Counted from the first letter of the stretch, positions 1 to 9,240 are shown. The stretch is DNA of 64,000 nt from DASVEE01 sp036380735 (GCA_036380735.1 DASVEE010000048.1:1-64000); one strand, 5' to 3'. The notes: a model not told the origin generated them from the sequence alone. Translations and numbers: made by a program.

Positions 1-130
1 GGACCGCCCCCGCGGAGAAGTGATCAGAAGACCTCCACGGGGCTGCCCGCCCACCCGGGAGGTTGCTTTCGTCTTGCCTGTAGGCGACTGTCAAGGATGT
101 CCCCGTCGAAGTGTCAGGAATGTCCCCGCG

Positions 131-217
131 AGTTCACCCTCTCCCCGGCCTTTGCGGGGAGAGGGGCGACAAAGCAGGCCTCCGCCCCAACCCGGTGACC
201 GTAAGTTAGTGCATATG
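131..217 (+). repeat. Inverted repeat, left copy
   Basis: The block contains a CTCTCCCCGGCCTTTGCGGGGAGAG hairpin in two parts (CTCTCCCC and GGGGAGAG arms), then GGCGACAAAGCAGG, and ends with CCCGGTGACC and a TTAGTGC-ATATG tail. The reverse complement of nearly the same series occurs at about 2951-3026, so the pair flanks the 687-2750 gene in opposite orientation. A shorter relative of the hairpin portion lies at about 3143-3185. Confidence 0.75.
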
Positions 218-487
218 GAGTGAGGGGGTGGGGTGAGCCACGGGTCAGAGCTTCCGCGTTCCTCGCAGTGAGCAGCCATTCGTAGTACGCGAGAAACGCC
301 TGCGATCGCTCCGCCACCAAGGAGGGTTCCGCATGGCTGTTCAAAACAGCCGCAGAGACGGAGGGTTTGGTCGGGGCAGCGCACGGTTGTCACGCGCGAG
401 TAGCTGTAGTTCGGCCGGCAGTCCCTCGCCGCCGCAACCGCTCCGATGCCTGATGGCTATGGGCGGGCGCTCTTCCTCGGGTGGGCG

Positions 488-536
488 GTCCTATAGGTCC
501 TATCCGTCCTATTCGTCCCATAGGTCCTATCGTTCC
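488..536 (-). repeat. GGACNNATR tandem repeat block
   Basis: Five units of a 9-bp repeat read on the minus strand as GGACNNATR (plus strand YATNNGTCC). This is the first of about fifteen such blocks in the window. Confidence 0.85.
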
Positions 537-686
537 CCGTTGCCACACGCGCCGCCGGTCCTATTTCTTTCCGCACGCCCGAAAACCCCCGTCGTCGCGC
601 CGCTCTAAAGCTTCGAGGCCTGACGTTCGCATCGCGGTGGCGAGCCGGGCTCTCCACCGCGATGCCGTTCGCTGACTGTCTTCGCG

Positions 687-2750
687 TCAGTTCCCTTTCG
701 TCAGATACATCGTCGCCGGCGCCAGGAGCGCGCGGTACCAGAAGTCGCTGGCGTCGGTGCCGCGTCCCTGGGTCCACATGTCGATGTGGATGCCGTACGT
801 CAGGCGATACTTTTTCTGCGGATCGAGCTGCATGAGCGCCGACTGGCCGCCGGTGACGTTCAGCGTCTTGTGGTCGCCCGTCTTTCCATAGGAACCGTCC
901 ACCTTCATTCCGGGAGCGTTCTGTTCGTTCGTCGTATCGACGAACGTCACCGACGCCTTCGCCTCCAGCGTTCCCTTCTTGTCCTCGGTGTCGTTGTTCT
1001 CGATGTCGTACGCCAGGATCGAGGAGTATCCGAGGCCGCTGCAGAACTGCCCTTCGCAATTGCCGGGGTGGAAGTGGAGCCGGACTCGCGAGTCCTCGGG
1101 GAAGCGGACTTCTTTCCCCGCGCTGAGATTGATCTTGCTCACGACGCGGATGCGGCTGGAAAGCCGTTTGAGCGACATGCTGTATTCCGCGCGTCCTTTG
1201 CGGTAGATGCCGATGCGCGGGCCGGCCGGACGGTTACGCTCGATGAGGCCGTACTCCTCCTGGGTCACGAGCTCGCCGTCGCCTTCCTTGTTGAAATACG
1301 GCGTGGTCGTGCCGCTCCAGTCGCCGCTCACGAGCGCGTACGTGCCGCCCGCGCGCTGAATGGCGACGAAGCTGCCGAAGAGGATCGGCTTCGGCTTCGC
1401 CGGCACCTCGACGACCTTCCGCTGCAACTGCACCCACGGCAGCACGCCGCCTTTCGGCAGGTTCGGATACACGCTGCACGGCGTCTTTTTCGCGACGGGG
1501 ATGTAGTAGATGTAGTTCTGCCAGTCCGGCGCGAAGTGCGCTTCGTCGTAGACCGTGTTGCCGCGCGTCGAGACCCACCAGTCGATCGGACCGCTGTCCT
1601 GCTTGTCGACCGCGTAAACGCCGCCGCCCCCCGCGGGCACCGCGTACTTCAGGACCGGCATGAACGTCTGCGGCCGGTCGCCGCACGCCACCTGCAGTGA
1701 GCCGTCCCAGGCATTGCCCGCCGAGATCACACGTCCCCAGAATCCTTCTCCGTCGCCGAGCATGGTGGAGGTCAGGAAGTTCGCGCGTTGCAGGACGTCG
1801 AGGGACTGGTTCTCCGGAAGAAAGTTTCCGCTGATGGTCACGCGGTAGTGGCTGTACGTGAGCAGGAGCCAGTCGACCGCCGAGTTGAACGCCGCCGCCT
1901 GCTGCTGCGTATAGCGATTCCAGTCGGCCTTGAACTCCGCGGTCGAGCGGGGCGGCCGCGTGCACTGGCCCGGGTTCAGGTTGCATTGCGTCTCGAGCAC
2001 GCTCGCCGCCCAGAGATACATCACGTAGGCCTTCTGCTCCCGCATGCGGAAGTCGACGAAGCGCTTCTCCGCGTATTCGTACGCCTCCATCATCTTGTGA
2101 TCGCTCACCATGCCGACCCCGTGGGCGATGCGCCACTCGGACAACGGATAGCGGACGAGCGGCTGTCCGCCCGTGGCCGGGATTCCCTGCGTGAGCACGG
2201 CGTTCAGCTCCGCGAGCATCGTGTGCGGCTTCTCGGCGACGATCTCGTTTGCAAAGCTGAGCATCTTGTCGCGGGTGACGTCCTCGTCGACCTTGTCGAA
2301 CTGCGCCTGGTACTTCTCCCACAGCCCTTCGATCTTGACCAGGTGCTGCACCGCCACGACGTTCTGCGCGACGGCGTTGAACTTGTTGTTCAGGTCCGAC
2401 TTCATCTCCGCCAGCGACCTCTGGATCTCCCTCTGTCCGACGGTGAGGTTGTCGACTTTGGAGTTGATCTCCTTGAGCTGGTTGGTGACTTCCTGCTTCC
2501 ACTTGTCCTCGGTGCGCCCGCTGACGCTGCCGAGCACCGAGCAGACGTAACCGGTGAACTTGTCGTTGTTCCGGTTCACGCAGCTCGTGTCGTAGAGAAG
2601 GCCGGCCAGCGCCTTTGCGGCGATCTCGCCGCCTTTCACGCCAGCCGACTTGAGGACGGAAGTGACGGGATCTTCCTCCTCCTCAGCCATGACGGGCAGA
2701 GCCGTAACGAGCATGAGCAGAGCTATCGCAGGGAAAAGGTTCTTGCACAT
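687..2750 (-). CDS. Large secreted protein with coiled coil, unknown function
   Basis: The 687-aa product starts with a clear signal peptide (charged N-terminus, hydrophobic core, cleavage near PVMA-EEEE), so export is expected. Residues about 75-130 are rich in heptad-like hydrophobic spacing and read as a coiled coil. Cys residues at about 55-70 and in the C-terminal third could form disulfides. The C-terminal half is beta-rich with no motif I recognise. It stands alone with no operon partner and is flanked by a pair of inverted repeats (131-217 and 2951-3026). The start is preceded by GGAGAGAGA on the minus strand, a good ribosome-binding site. I do not recognise the family and infer only a surface or periplasmic location. 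Confidence 0.85.
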   Translation of the reverse strand: MCKNLFPAIALLMLVTALPVMAEEEEDPVTSVLKSAGVKGGEIAAKALAGLLYDTSCVNRNNDKFTGYVCSVLGSVSGRTEDKWKQEVTNQLKEINSKVDNLTVGQREIQRSLAEMKSDLNNKFNAVAQNVVAVQHLVKIEGLWEKYQAQFDKVDEDVTRDKMLSFANEIVAEKPHTMLAELNAVLTQGIPATGGQPLVRYPLSEWRIAHGVGMVSDHKMMEAYEYAEKRFVDFRMREQKAYVMYLWAASVLETQCNLNPGQCTRPPRSTAEFKADWNRYTQQQAAAFNSAVDWLLLTYSHYRVTISGNFLPENQSLDVLQRANFLTSTMLGDGEGFWGRVISAGNAWDGSLQVACGDRPQTFMPVLKYAVPAGGGGVYAVDKQDSGPIDWWVSTRGNTVYDEAHFAPDWQNYIYYIPVAKKTPCSVYPNLPKGGVLPWVQLQRKVVEVPAKPKPILFGSFVAIQRAGGTYALVSGDWSGTTTPYFNKEGDGELVTQEEYGLIERNRPAGPRIGIYRKGRAEYSMSLKRLSSRIRVVSKINLSAGKEVRFPEDSRVRLHFHPGNCEGQFCSGLGYSSILAYDIENNDTEDKKGTLEAKASVTFVDTTNEQNAPGMKVDGSYGKTGDHKTLNVTGGQSALMQLDPQKKYRLTYGIHIDMWTQGRGTDASDFWYRALLAPATMYLTKGN

Positions 2751-3544
2751 GGATCTCTCTCTCCTTGTGGAGGGAGATTACCATCAACTGTCGGGTCCGT
2801 TCTTCACAGGTCGCTCGCCTCCGCACCGGCCAACAGACCCTCCGCATCATCGTCCCGCAGGAGCCGTCACGCGCCGGCGTCGATCCCGAGCAACCTGATT
2901 CGAGCGGCAAAGGAGGGACAACGTGCTGGACGTGGGGCGGGGGCGTGCAGCATACGCACTAACTCCGGTCACCGGGATGGGCCGGCCCTGCTTTGTCGCC
3001 CCTCTCCCCGGCCTTTGCGGGGAGAGGTGATTTTTCGCCTGAAGCGAAAAATCGGGTGAGGGGACGCGGCACAACACCAAGCCAGCTTCGAAGCAGCGTT
3101 TGTGGTGCACCGCGGCCCCTCACCCGCGTTCGCTTCGCTCACGTCTCCCTCTCCCCGCAAAGGCCGGAGAGAGGGGCAACAAAGCAGCGGGCGGTCGCGT
3201 GGCGTCTCGTAAGCCAGTGTCGCGTCTTGCCTAAAAAACGTGGGTGATTCGTGAGCGCCGGTGGGCTGGATGCCAGCCGCCGCGACACAGGCGATGCTGG
3301 GACATCGTCGAGGGGAGTGAGGGGAAGAGCGAAGGTGTGGCGCCGACGCGCAACGCCTGACGTTCCCGCTTCGAACGCTCGTGGATCAAGTGTGGCCATC
3401 GAACGGTCGGGAGTAGCAGCTGACGCGGAATCTCTCGATCGGCCGGGACGACTTCGATACCATTCCGCTGTTAGAGCGTCAGGGCGGATGGGGAGCGGCC
3501 AATCGAGCGTTCGAAGGCCAGCTCGCGAGTCAAGGAGGACACCG
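2751..3544. other. Non-coding region with hairpin repeats
   Basis: About 790 bases without a supported gene. It carries the right-hand inverted copy of the flanking repeat (2951-3026), a second C-rich hairpin at about 3143-3185, and then unique sequence leading into hicBA. Open frames in this stretch have no domain signature and run through the repeats. Confidence 0.6.
2951..3026 (-). repeat. Inverted repeat, right copy
   Basis: This is the reverse complement of the block at 131-217, sharing the series CATAYGCACTAA, GGTCACCGGG, CCTGCTTTGTCGCC and the CTCTCCCC/GGGGAGAG hairpin, with a few mismatches. It lies about 200 bases upstream of the start of the 687-2750 gene. Confidence 0.75.
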
Positions 3545-3772
3545 ATGAGCGGCACGCGACGATTCACCGCGATGATCTACCGCGAAGGCGGCGGCTACGT
3601 CGCTCTCTGCCCCGAACTGGACGTGGCCAGTCAGGGCGATTCGGTTGAGGACGCCTCCTCAAATCTACGCGAGGCGGTGGAGCTTTTCCTCGAATCGGCC
3701 GACCCCTCGGAAGTTGCCGCCCGCACACATGACGACGTCTTCTTTGCGGCGCTGGAGGTCAGGGCTGGCTAG
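3545..3772 (+). CDS. hicB: HicB-like antitoxin
   Basis: The 75-aa protein has the degraded RNase H-like HicB fold: an opening beta strand (FTAMIYREGGGYVALCPEL), then the DVASQGDSVEDA turn and the helix SSNLREAVELFLE, all typical of HicB. Antitoxins of this family bind and neutralise the cognate HicA mRNA interferase and usually repress their own promoter. The ATG at 3545 follows CAAGGAGGACACCG, a strong ribosome-binding site, and an upstream extension has no HicB similarity. Its last codons overlap the start of the HicA-like gene, so the pair is translationally coupled. The order hicB-hicA is the less common of the two known. No separate DNA-binding domain is visible. Confidence 0.85.
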   Translation: MSGTRRFTAMIYREGGGYVALCPELDVASQGDSVEDASSNLREAVELFLESADPSEVAARTHDDVFFAALEVRAG

Positions 3773-3992
3773 ACTCCGCGTCTTCTCTGGAGGCGAGCTC
3801 TGTTCGCTGCTCGCACAACACGGATTTCACGAGGTTCGCCGCCGAGGCAGCCACGTGGTCATGCAGAAGAAAACTGTCGATTCGACGATCACCGTCCCAG
3901 TGCCGGACCACAGGGAGCTTCGCATCGGCACGCTCCAGTCGATCATTCGTCAGTCGCAGCTCCCGCGCGCTCTTTTCGAAGTGGAGTCATGA
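3765..3992 (+). CDS. hicA: HicA-like mRNA interferase toxin
   Basis: The product is a small dsRBD-like toxin: ARLRVFSGGELCSLLAQHGF, then RRRGSHVVM with the family's catalytic His in the GSH motif, and a C-terminal IGTLQSIIRQSQLP helix matching the HicA consensus. HicA toxins cleave mRNA independently of the ribosome. No ATG or GTG lies near the expected N-terminus. A CTG at 3765 gives (M)ARLRVFSGGE, the usual HicA beginning, and has GGAGG six bases upstream (3754-3758). A TTG at 3744 is the alternative, without as good a site. With the CTG start it is 75 aa and overlaps hicB by 8 bases. Confidence 0.8.
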   Translation: MARLRVFSGGELCSLLAQHGFHEVRRRGSHVVMQKKTVDSTITVPVPDHRELRIGTLQSIIRQSQLPRALFEVES

Positions 3993-4086
3993 GCGGCGTT
4001 CGTTGAGAAGCCGTAGGGCACCGTCCGATTGACCGCCGCGCCGCCCGAGAGCGATACTTCCTGCCATAACTACAGGGAGCATCGCC

Positions 4087-4359
4087 ATGCGTCGTTCGCC
4101 GATTGCTGTCGTCTGCTTTGTTGTGCTGTGCGCCGCCGCAGTTCTGCCGCTGCCGTTGAATGCCTGCAACTACGAGTGCAAGGATGGTTGCGACGCGACT
4201 TTCCAGAACTGCCACGCGTTCTGCTATGAGTACGTGAACACGCCGAGTCCTGGCTACATGGCGTCGTGCACGGAAAAGCAGATCTGCTACAAGTACCGCG
4301 ACGGCTCCGTGTACTGCTCCGCGCCGACGTGCGACGGGACGATGTGCTACCAGGTCTGA
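4087..4359 (+). CDS. Small Cys-rich secreted protein
   Basis: The 90-aa precursor has a signal peptide ending near PLPLNA, followed by a mature part of about 64 residues carrying ten cysteines, many in CxxxC spacing (CNYECKDGC, NCHAFC, CYKY, CSAPTC, CYQV). A disulfide-stabilised exported peptide is the likely product. It is followed by 7 bases and a secreted carboxypeptidase-regulatory-like protein, then a PDZ protein, so the three probably form one transcript. CAGGGAGCATCGCC supplies a ribosome-binding site. I do not recognise the family; Cys-rich secreted proteins also occur at 35037 and 41498 in this window. Confidence 0.8.
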   Translation: MRRSPIAVVCFVVLCAAAVLPLPLNACNYECKDGCDATFQNCHAFCYEYVNTPSPGYMASCTEKQICYKYRDGSVYCSAPTCDGTMCYQV

Positions 4360-4366
4360 CGCCGCG

Positions 4367-6232
4367 ATGTTCCTCCTCCTGCTGACGGTCATCGCCGGGC
4401 CCACGGAGCCGATTCGTGGCGAGCTGCAGCTCCCGGCCGGGGCGACGGCTCCCGCGGCGCTGGAGCTGCAATACCAGTCGCCGGCGGGCACGCCATCCGG
4501 CGCGGCGATTCCGAAGGCGAGCGTTGCGTGTCCGGTCGTGGAGCGGCGGTGGCAGTGTGAGGTGCCGGCGGCGAGGCTGGACGTGCGCCTCTCGGCGGAC
4601 GGTTTTGCGCCGCTCTACTACTGGGACGTGCAGCCGGGCGATCTCGGCGCGGCGAAGCTCGAGCGGGGCGCCTCCGTTTCCGGATGGATCGCGCGCGAGC
4701 GGCCGTCGGACGAGCCGGTCCCAGTGCCGGTCACGGTCGAGTTGCATGCGGCGCAGTTCGAGGAGCCGCGCGGCGCCCGCGCGAGCCTGCACCCGGTCCA
4801 GCACTCCGGCCAGGCGAATGCGCGCGGCTTCTTTCAGTTGCGCGCCGTTCCCGCCGGCACCTACACGCTCGTCGCGAAGGCGAAAGACGCATCCACAGCC
4901 CACGTCGACGACGTGCGCGTGGAGGCAGGGGAGGTCGTGCTGCGCGACGCCGTGCTGCTGCCGCCGCTGGCGACGCTCACCGTGCGCGTCACACCACCGG
5001 CGCCGCCCGATGCGGGCGTCTGGCGTACGCAGCTCCTGCGCGTGACTTCGCAGCGGCCCGGACTCGAACGAACCGCCAGCGGAACGACCGACGACCTCGG
5101 CGTCTGGACGCACCCGCGGGTCGAGCGGGGCCACTACGACGTCGTCATCAGCGATCCGCGCGGGTCGGTTGCGGCGAGCCGCCGTGTGGAGATCGGGAGT
5201 GAGGAGCCGCACGTGACCATCACCATCGGCAGTGTCGCCATCGAAGGGATCGTGCGCCTCGGCGAGGAGCCGCTCGCCGCGAAGCTGGCCTTCGAGTCGG
5301 AGGGGCGCAGCGTCACGCTGCGGTCGGACGACGGCGGCGCGTTCGCCGGCACGCTGCCGGAGGAAGGCACGTGGAGCGCGCGCATTACGCCGGACGACGC
5401 GTTGCAGCAGCTCCGCATCCCCAAAGTCGAAGTGCGCCTGCGCGACGGTGCGTCCGCGGTCCGCCTCGACCTCGAGCTGCCGGGTGGCCGCATCGAGGGG
5501 CTGACCGTCGACCGGCACGACCGTCCCGTGCCGAACGCCAACATCATGATCACGCGTGCGGAGCAGCTCGTCGGCGCCGCGGCCACGGACGCTGACGGCC
5601 GCTTCCGCATCGATGGGCTGGAGCCGGGCCCTGTCGCCATCCGTGCGTGGACGGACGAGATCGACGGGCCCACGGTCCGGCACGAGGTGAGCGAGCACGT
5701 CACCGAAACGCTGAAGCTCGTCCTGCACGAGCGGACGCGGTTGGAAGGGACGCTCGTGCGCGCGAACGGCACACCCGTCGCCGGCGCCATGATCCGCGGC
5801 ATCGTCGCCGGCCGTCCCGTGCAGGGCGTCACCGGCCCGTCCGGCATCTTCCGGCTGGAACTGCCCGCCGGAGCGACGTCGATCGATGCGACGATCCTCG
5901 CCCCCGGACTGCCGGCGCACATCATCCGTCTCATGGCAGGCGGCCGGGACGAGGTGGTCGTCCGCACGAGCCACGCCGCCGGCTCGCTCTACCTGCAGCG
6001 GCCGAGCCGAACGCCGATGGTGCGCCGCGGCAGCGCCGCCGTCCCGCTGTTCCTCCTCTTCGCGCCGCACGGCACCGCCGGCCCCCCGCGCGAGTTCGAC
6101 GGCGACGGCTTCCGCCTGACGCTGGAGCCGGGCGACTACACCGTCTGCGCCGACGGCACCCAGACGCGCTGTGTTCCGGTGTCGGTGGTACCCGGCGGGG
6201 AAGCGGTGGTTCCGCTGGAGGATCTGCAATGA
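4367..6232 (+). CDS. Secreted carboxypeptidase-regulatory-like repeat protein
   Basis: The 621-aa protein has a short hydrophobic export signal (MFLLLLTVIAGPT). It then shows a series of beta-sandwich repeats of the carboxypeptidase-D regulatory/transthyretin-like type, each with a recognisable 'DADGRFRIDGLEPGPVAIRA' or 'NARGFFQLRAVPAGTYTLVA' segment (residues about 145-180, 400-430 and 465-520). Such domains act as structural or binding modules on exported proteins, and no catalytic domain is visible. It sits between a small Cys-rich secreted protein and a PDZ protein, and its stop overlaps the next start (ATGA). A protein of the same general build lies at 37433-39172, also in an operon with a small Cys peptide. 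Confidence 0.82.
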   Translation: MFLLLLTVIAGPTEPIRGELQLPAGATAPAALELQYQSPAGTPSGAAIPKASVACPVVERRWQCEVPAARLDVRLSADGFAPLYYWDVQPGDLGAAKLERGASVSGWIARERPSDEPVPVPVTVELHAAQFEEPRGARASLHPVQHSGQANARGFFQLRAVPAGTYTLVAKAKDASTAHVDDVRVEAGEVVLRDAVLLPPLATLTVRVTPPAPPDAGVWRTQLLRVTSQRPGLERTASGTTDDLGVWTHPRVERGHYDVVISDPRGSVAASRRVEIGSEEPHVTITIGSVAIEGIVRLGEEPLAAKLAFESEGRSVTLRSDDGGAFAGTLPEEGTWSARITPDDALQQLRIPKVEVRLRDGASAVRLDLELPGGRIEGLTVDRHDRPVPNANIMITRAEQLVGAAATDADGRFRIDGLEPGPVAIRAWTDEIDGPTVRHEVSEHVTETLKLVLHERTRLEGTLVRANGTPVAGAMIRGIVAGRPVQGVTGPSGIFRLELPAGATSIDATILAPGLPAHIIRLMAGGRDEVVVRTSHAAGSLYLQRPSRTPMVRRGSAAVPLFLLFAPHGTAGPPREFDGDGFRLTLEPGDYTVCADGTQTRCVPVSVVPGGEAVVPLEDLQ

Positions 6233-6651
6233 GCGCGGCGCGGCCGTTCCGCTGTACCGTGGCCATGGCGATCCTCCTCGTGACGCTGAGTGCGAACGCC
6301 AAAGAGCCCCCCGGCTGGCTCGGCTTCGGCTATCTGCGGCACGTCGAGCCGAAAGCGAAGGTGAAGCAGTGGCTCTATGTCCATCGCCTCGACCCCGCCG
6401 GTCCGGCACAAACCGCCGGGCTGCGTCTGCAGGACGTCGTCATCGCCATCGACGGGAAGCCGCTGCAGTTCGCGAGCGACACCGCACTGCTCGACTTCTT
6501 CTCGGCGATCCGGCCGGGACAGACCGTGCGTCTCACCGTGATGCGCGGAGCAGCGCCGCACGTGATCGCGCTACGCGCGCGGCCGATGCCGAAGGCGCTG
6601 GCGGAACGATGGCAGCGGAACTACGCGTTGGCGCAGAAGCGGGGTGAGTAG
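6229..6651 (+). CDS. Exported PDZ-domain protein
   Basis: The 140-aa protein has a signal peptide (hydrophobic core VAMAILLVTLSANA) and one PDZ domain. The domain is recognisable by YVHRLDPAGPAQTAGLRLQDVV and the following IDGKPL, then VRLTVMRG near the end of the fold. PDZ domains of this type bind C-terminal or internal peptide segments and often sit in periplasmic proteases, but no protease domain is present here. The start at 6229 overlaps the stop of the upstream gene by four bases, so translation is coupled. A scaffold or adaptor for the upstream secreted proteins is a reasonable inference but unproven. Confidence 0.85.
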   Translation: MSAARPFRCTVAMAILLVTLSANAKEPPGWLGFGYLRHVEPKAKVKQWLYVHRLDPAGPAQTAGLRLQDVVIAIDGKPLQFASDTALLDFFSAIRPGQTVRLTVMRGAAPHVIALRARPMPKALAERWQRNYALAQKRGE

Positions 6652-6786
6652 ATCAAACCCGGCTCCGCGGAGCTTCCTCCGCGCAAGCACCACCATTCTA
6701 AGAACCGACGCCTACACGAGAAGCGCAGAGCTCTGCCCCCTGATGTTGTTCCCCAGCTTAGTACGTGCAGCCGACTGCTTCGCGAT

Positions 6787-9132
6787 TCATTGCTCCGGAC
6801 TAGACACTTTGGACCTTCTTCTCGCTTCTACCGCCGCCACGATGTCGTCGACACGCTGCCTCGGCAGCCGCCGCTCGTAGCCCCAGATCCCGTCCAGCCA
6901 CTCCGTCCCGGTCGTCTTTTCTTGGCCTTCGGCGACCATGCGTAACGCCTCGACGACGCCGGGCACGACGTATATATGGCCTCGCTCGTCGCGGCGCATG
7001 GTCCAGACCCAGTCCTGCATTGTGCCGAGATCCGTACGTGCCTGCGCCAGCATCGCGCCGAACGCGCGCAGGCGGTACAGAACCGCGAGCAGTCCGCCCG
7101 TAGCGAAGAAAGAGTACGGTTCGAGCGCGTACAGCCGCTCGCGCAACGATCTCTCATCGCGGTGGACGGTGACCCGCCCTTCGCCTGCGAGTTTCGCGTC
7201 GGCCACGATCGCGTGCGGCCGAAGGTCGATGAAGCCGTTTACAGCGAAATGGAAGTTGCGTGACTCTTCGTCTGGCAGGAGTTGCTGCAGCGAATCCTCA
7301 TGGATCGCAATAGTACCGAGCGGCGCGATCCAGTAGCCGCTGCGGACAATCGGAGCGCCGTAGTCGTCTTCGACCACGATCGGCGAGCCAAGTGACGGCA
7401 CTGTGAACACCGCGTCCAGTACTACCTTCATTACTGCGAGATGCGCCTCGTCACGCCCGCCAAACTGGCCGGCGTGGACCAGGCCCTTGAGCGCGAGGAG
7501 GTGCCCCGGTTTGTCGGCTGTCACGAGCGTGCGAAGGTCACGTGCGAGTGCCTCCGCATTCCACGACTCGCAGTCACGGAAGGTGAGCGTACGCGAGTTC
7601 TCGAGAAAGAATCGCTTCGCATTGAACGTATCGTCCGGGTACTCCTCGATCGCTTCGACATCGAGGGTGCGGAGGCGATGCAGCAGGATGAGCAGCCCGA
7701 GCGTGTGCAATTCGGCTTGATGCTTCGCCGAGCCGAGATCCTGCAGGGCGAGCGGTTCAACGCCGCTGAGTTGCGCTTCGAGGAGCAGGGGTTGGTAAAG
7801 GAAGTCGAAGACGGCGCGGGAATTGTCGCTTTCCGTGTAGTAGCAGATGCCGTTCTCGAACCACGGGAGGTTCGGGTCATCACCGAGCAAACCGGTGGTT
7901 GCGAGCACGTGCCCAAGCTCAGACACCGACGCAACCTTCATTACACGATAGAGCGCATCGGCGTTGGCCACACTGAAGAAGCCGTTCTCGCCGCTGCGGA
8001 TGACCCAGTATGGAAGAAGCTCCTCGCCTCGCTTGAAGCGCAGCGGTTCGTTCTTCGCTCCAGTCAAGGCGAGCGTTGCCGGCTTTACGATATGGACGAA
8101 CTGCTTCCTCTCGCGTGCGCCACGAAAGATCTCGTGCGGCGCGTCGCGCAGCGCCTTGACGATGCCGCTGTGTAGCGGGATGCGCTCGTGCATGCGCACT
8201 TCGTCGATGCCGATGGCGGCGGCCGTGACGAGCATGAGGATGCCGCGTTCGGCGTAGTCGCGAGTGAGGTTCACGGCCTCGTGATGCTTGGTGCGGAGGA
8301 ACTCGTCGCGCGCAGCATGCGCGAAACCGAGGCGGAGCGTCGTTGCACCGTCTGTCGATTCGTCGTACATCCCTCCGACGCCGGTTGTGTGCGCTACGAG
8401 CATTCGCGCGCCCCATGTTTCACGCACGGCTGCTAGATCATCAGCGAAGGTCTGCTCGAAAGCGCGCTTCATGTGCGTGGTGAACTCATTGGTCAAGCCC
8501 AGCGCGGCACCCACGATGCCGAGGCCACCCGTCTGATAGGCGAGCATGCTAGCCAACGGAAAACCGAGGAGCACGGAGCGGAACGGTTTGTCGCCGTAAT
8601 CGCGAAGCCGGACGCGCCGATCGTCGAGAAAGGTCGTAATCGGCTTCACGCTGCGCACATAGCGCAGCAGGCTCTCTTCGTCGCGCTCGACGTTCGCGCG
8701 TTTCAGGAACTCGTCGACAGCCTGTGCGCGACGGCGGACGTCAGCGTCCGTCACTAGCTCAAGCCCCGGGATCGGTCGCAACTCGAACTTCGACACTGCG
8801 ACATAGACGCCGCCGGGTGTTAGGAAGCCATGCTCGAAATGTCGCGGCGTGACGCCGGCGCCCCAACGCGCGCGCGTCAGGCGCTTCAGTCGAGACTCAA
8901 ATGAATGCACCTCGTCGTCAGTGCGTCCCGTGACTACCAGCACCGGCACGTCTTCCGGCGAGGCGGCCGGGTTGATGGTCATCATTTCCTCGAGCATCTC
9001 GACCATCTGCAGCGCGGACGAGCCACCGACAGCCCCCGTGCCGCCGATGAACACGTGAACGTCCCGGTAATGTCGGCCGGTGCGCGCGGCGTCGATGAGG
9101 CGCGGGCCGAAGCGACTCTTCTTGAATCTCAT
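6787..9132 (-). CDS. 781-aa Rossmann-like protein of unknown function
   Basis: Near the N-terminus the sequence VHVFIGGTGAVGGSSALQ (about residues 25-42) is a strand-loop-helix with a GxGxxGG dinucleotide-binding pattern, so NAD(P) or another nucleotide may bind there. A second segment (LVAHTTGVGGMYDESTDGA, about residues 240-260) resembles the substrate-loop region of short-chain dehydrogenases. The remaining 500 residues are not recognisable. There is no signal peptide or membrane segment, so it should be cytosolic. It is the last gene of a minus-strand cluster, 108 bases after a soluble Ser/Thr kinase gene, which makes it a candidate kinase substrate. Base composition is less GC-rich than the neighbouring secreted-protein genes, hinting at transfer. 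Confidence 0.8.
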   Translation of the reverse strand: MRFKKSRFGPRLIDAARTGRHYRDVHVFIGGTGAVGGSSALQMVEMLEEMMTINPAASPEDVPVLVVTGRTDDEVHSFESRLKRLTRARWGAGVTPRHFEHGFLTPGGVYVAVSKFELRPIPGLELVTDADVRRRAQAVDEFLKRANVERDEESLLRYVRSVKPITTFLDDRRVRLRDYGDKPFRSVLLGFPLASMLAYQTGGLGIVGAALGLTNEFTTHMKRAFEQTFADDLAAVRETWGARMLVAHTTGVGGMYDESTDGATTLRLGFAHAARDEFLRTKHHEAVNLTRDYAERGILMLVTAAAIGIDEVRMHERIPLHSGIVKALRDAPHEIFRGARERKQFVHIVKPATLALTGAKNEPLRFKRGEELLPYWVIRSGENGFFSVANADALYRVMKVASVSELGHVLATTGLLGDDPNLPWFENGICYYTESDNSRAVFDFLYQPLLLEAQLSGVEPLALQDLGSAKHQAELHTLGLLILLHRLRTLDVEAIEEYPDDTFNAKRFFLENSRTLTFRDCESWNAEALARDLRTLVTADKPGHLLALKGLVHAGQFGGRDEAHLAVMKVVLDAVFTVPSLGSPIVVEDDYGAPIVRSGYWIAPLGTIAIHEDSLQQLLPDEESRNFHFAVNGFIDLRPHAIVADAKLAGEGRVTVHRDERSLRERLYALEPYSFFATGGLLAVLYRLRAFGAMLAQARTDLGTMQDWVWTMRRDERGHIYVVPGVVEALRMVAEGQEKTTGTEWLDGIWGYERRLPRQRVDDIVAAVEARRRSKVSSPEQ

Positions 9133-9240
9133 GGTGCGAGACTACCGCAAACGTCGCCAGACGCACCCGAACTGAGCAATTTCGCAGACTGTAGGCGCCG
9201 GACGAACTGTTCACGCCGACGCGCCAAGCCCGACGCGGAC

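Larger units (their letters stand above)
1..686. other. Non-coding left edge with repeats
   Basis: I see no convincing gene here; the open frames are short, overlapping and without recognisable domains. The region holds one copy of a C-rich hairpin repeat (near 131-217) whose inverted partner lies beyond the next gene, and one GGACNNATR repeat block (488-536). The far left edge could hold the tail of a gene outside the window, but nothing supports one. Confidence 0.6.

Noticed and set aside
786..3059. Long plus-strand open frames opposite the 687-aa gene
   Set aside because: They are GC-rich antisense shadows with Arg/Val/Leu-rich composition and no domain or ribosome-binding site.
4070..6409. 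779-residue minus-strand open frame
   Set aside because: It lies opposite three good plus-strand genes with signal peptides and coupled starts, and has no motif of its own.
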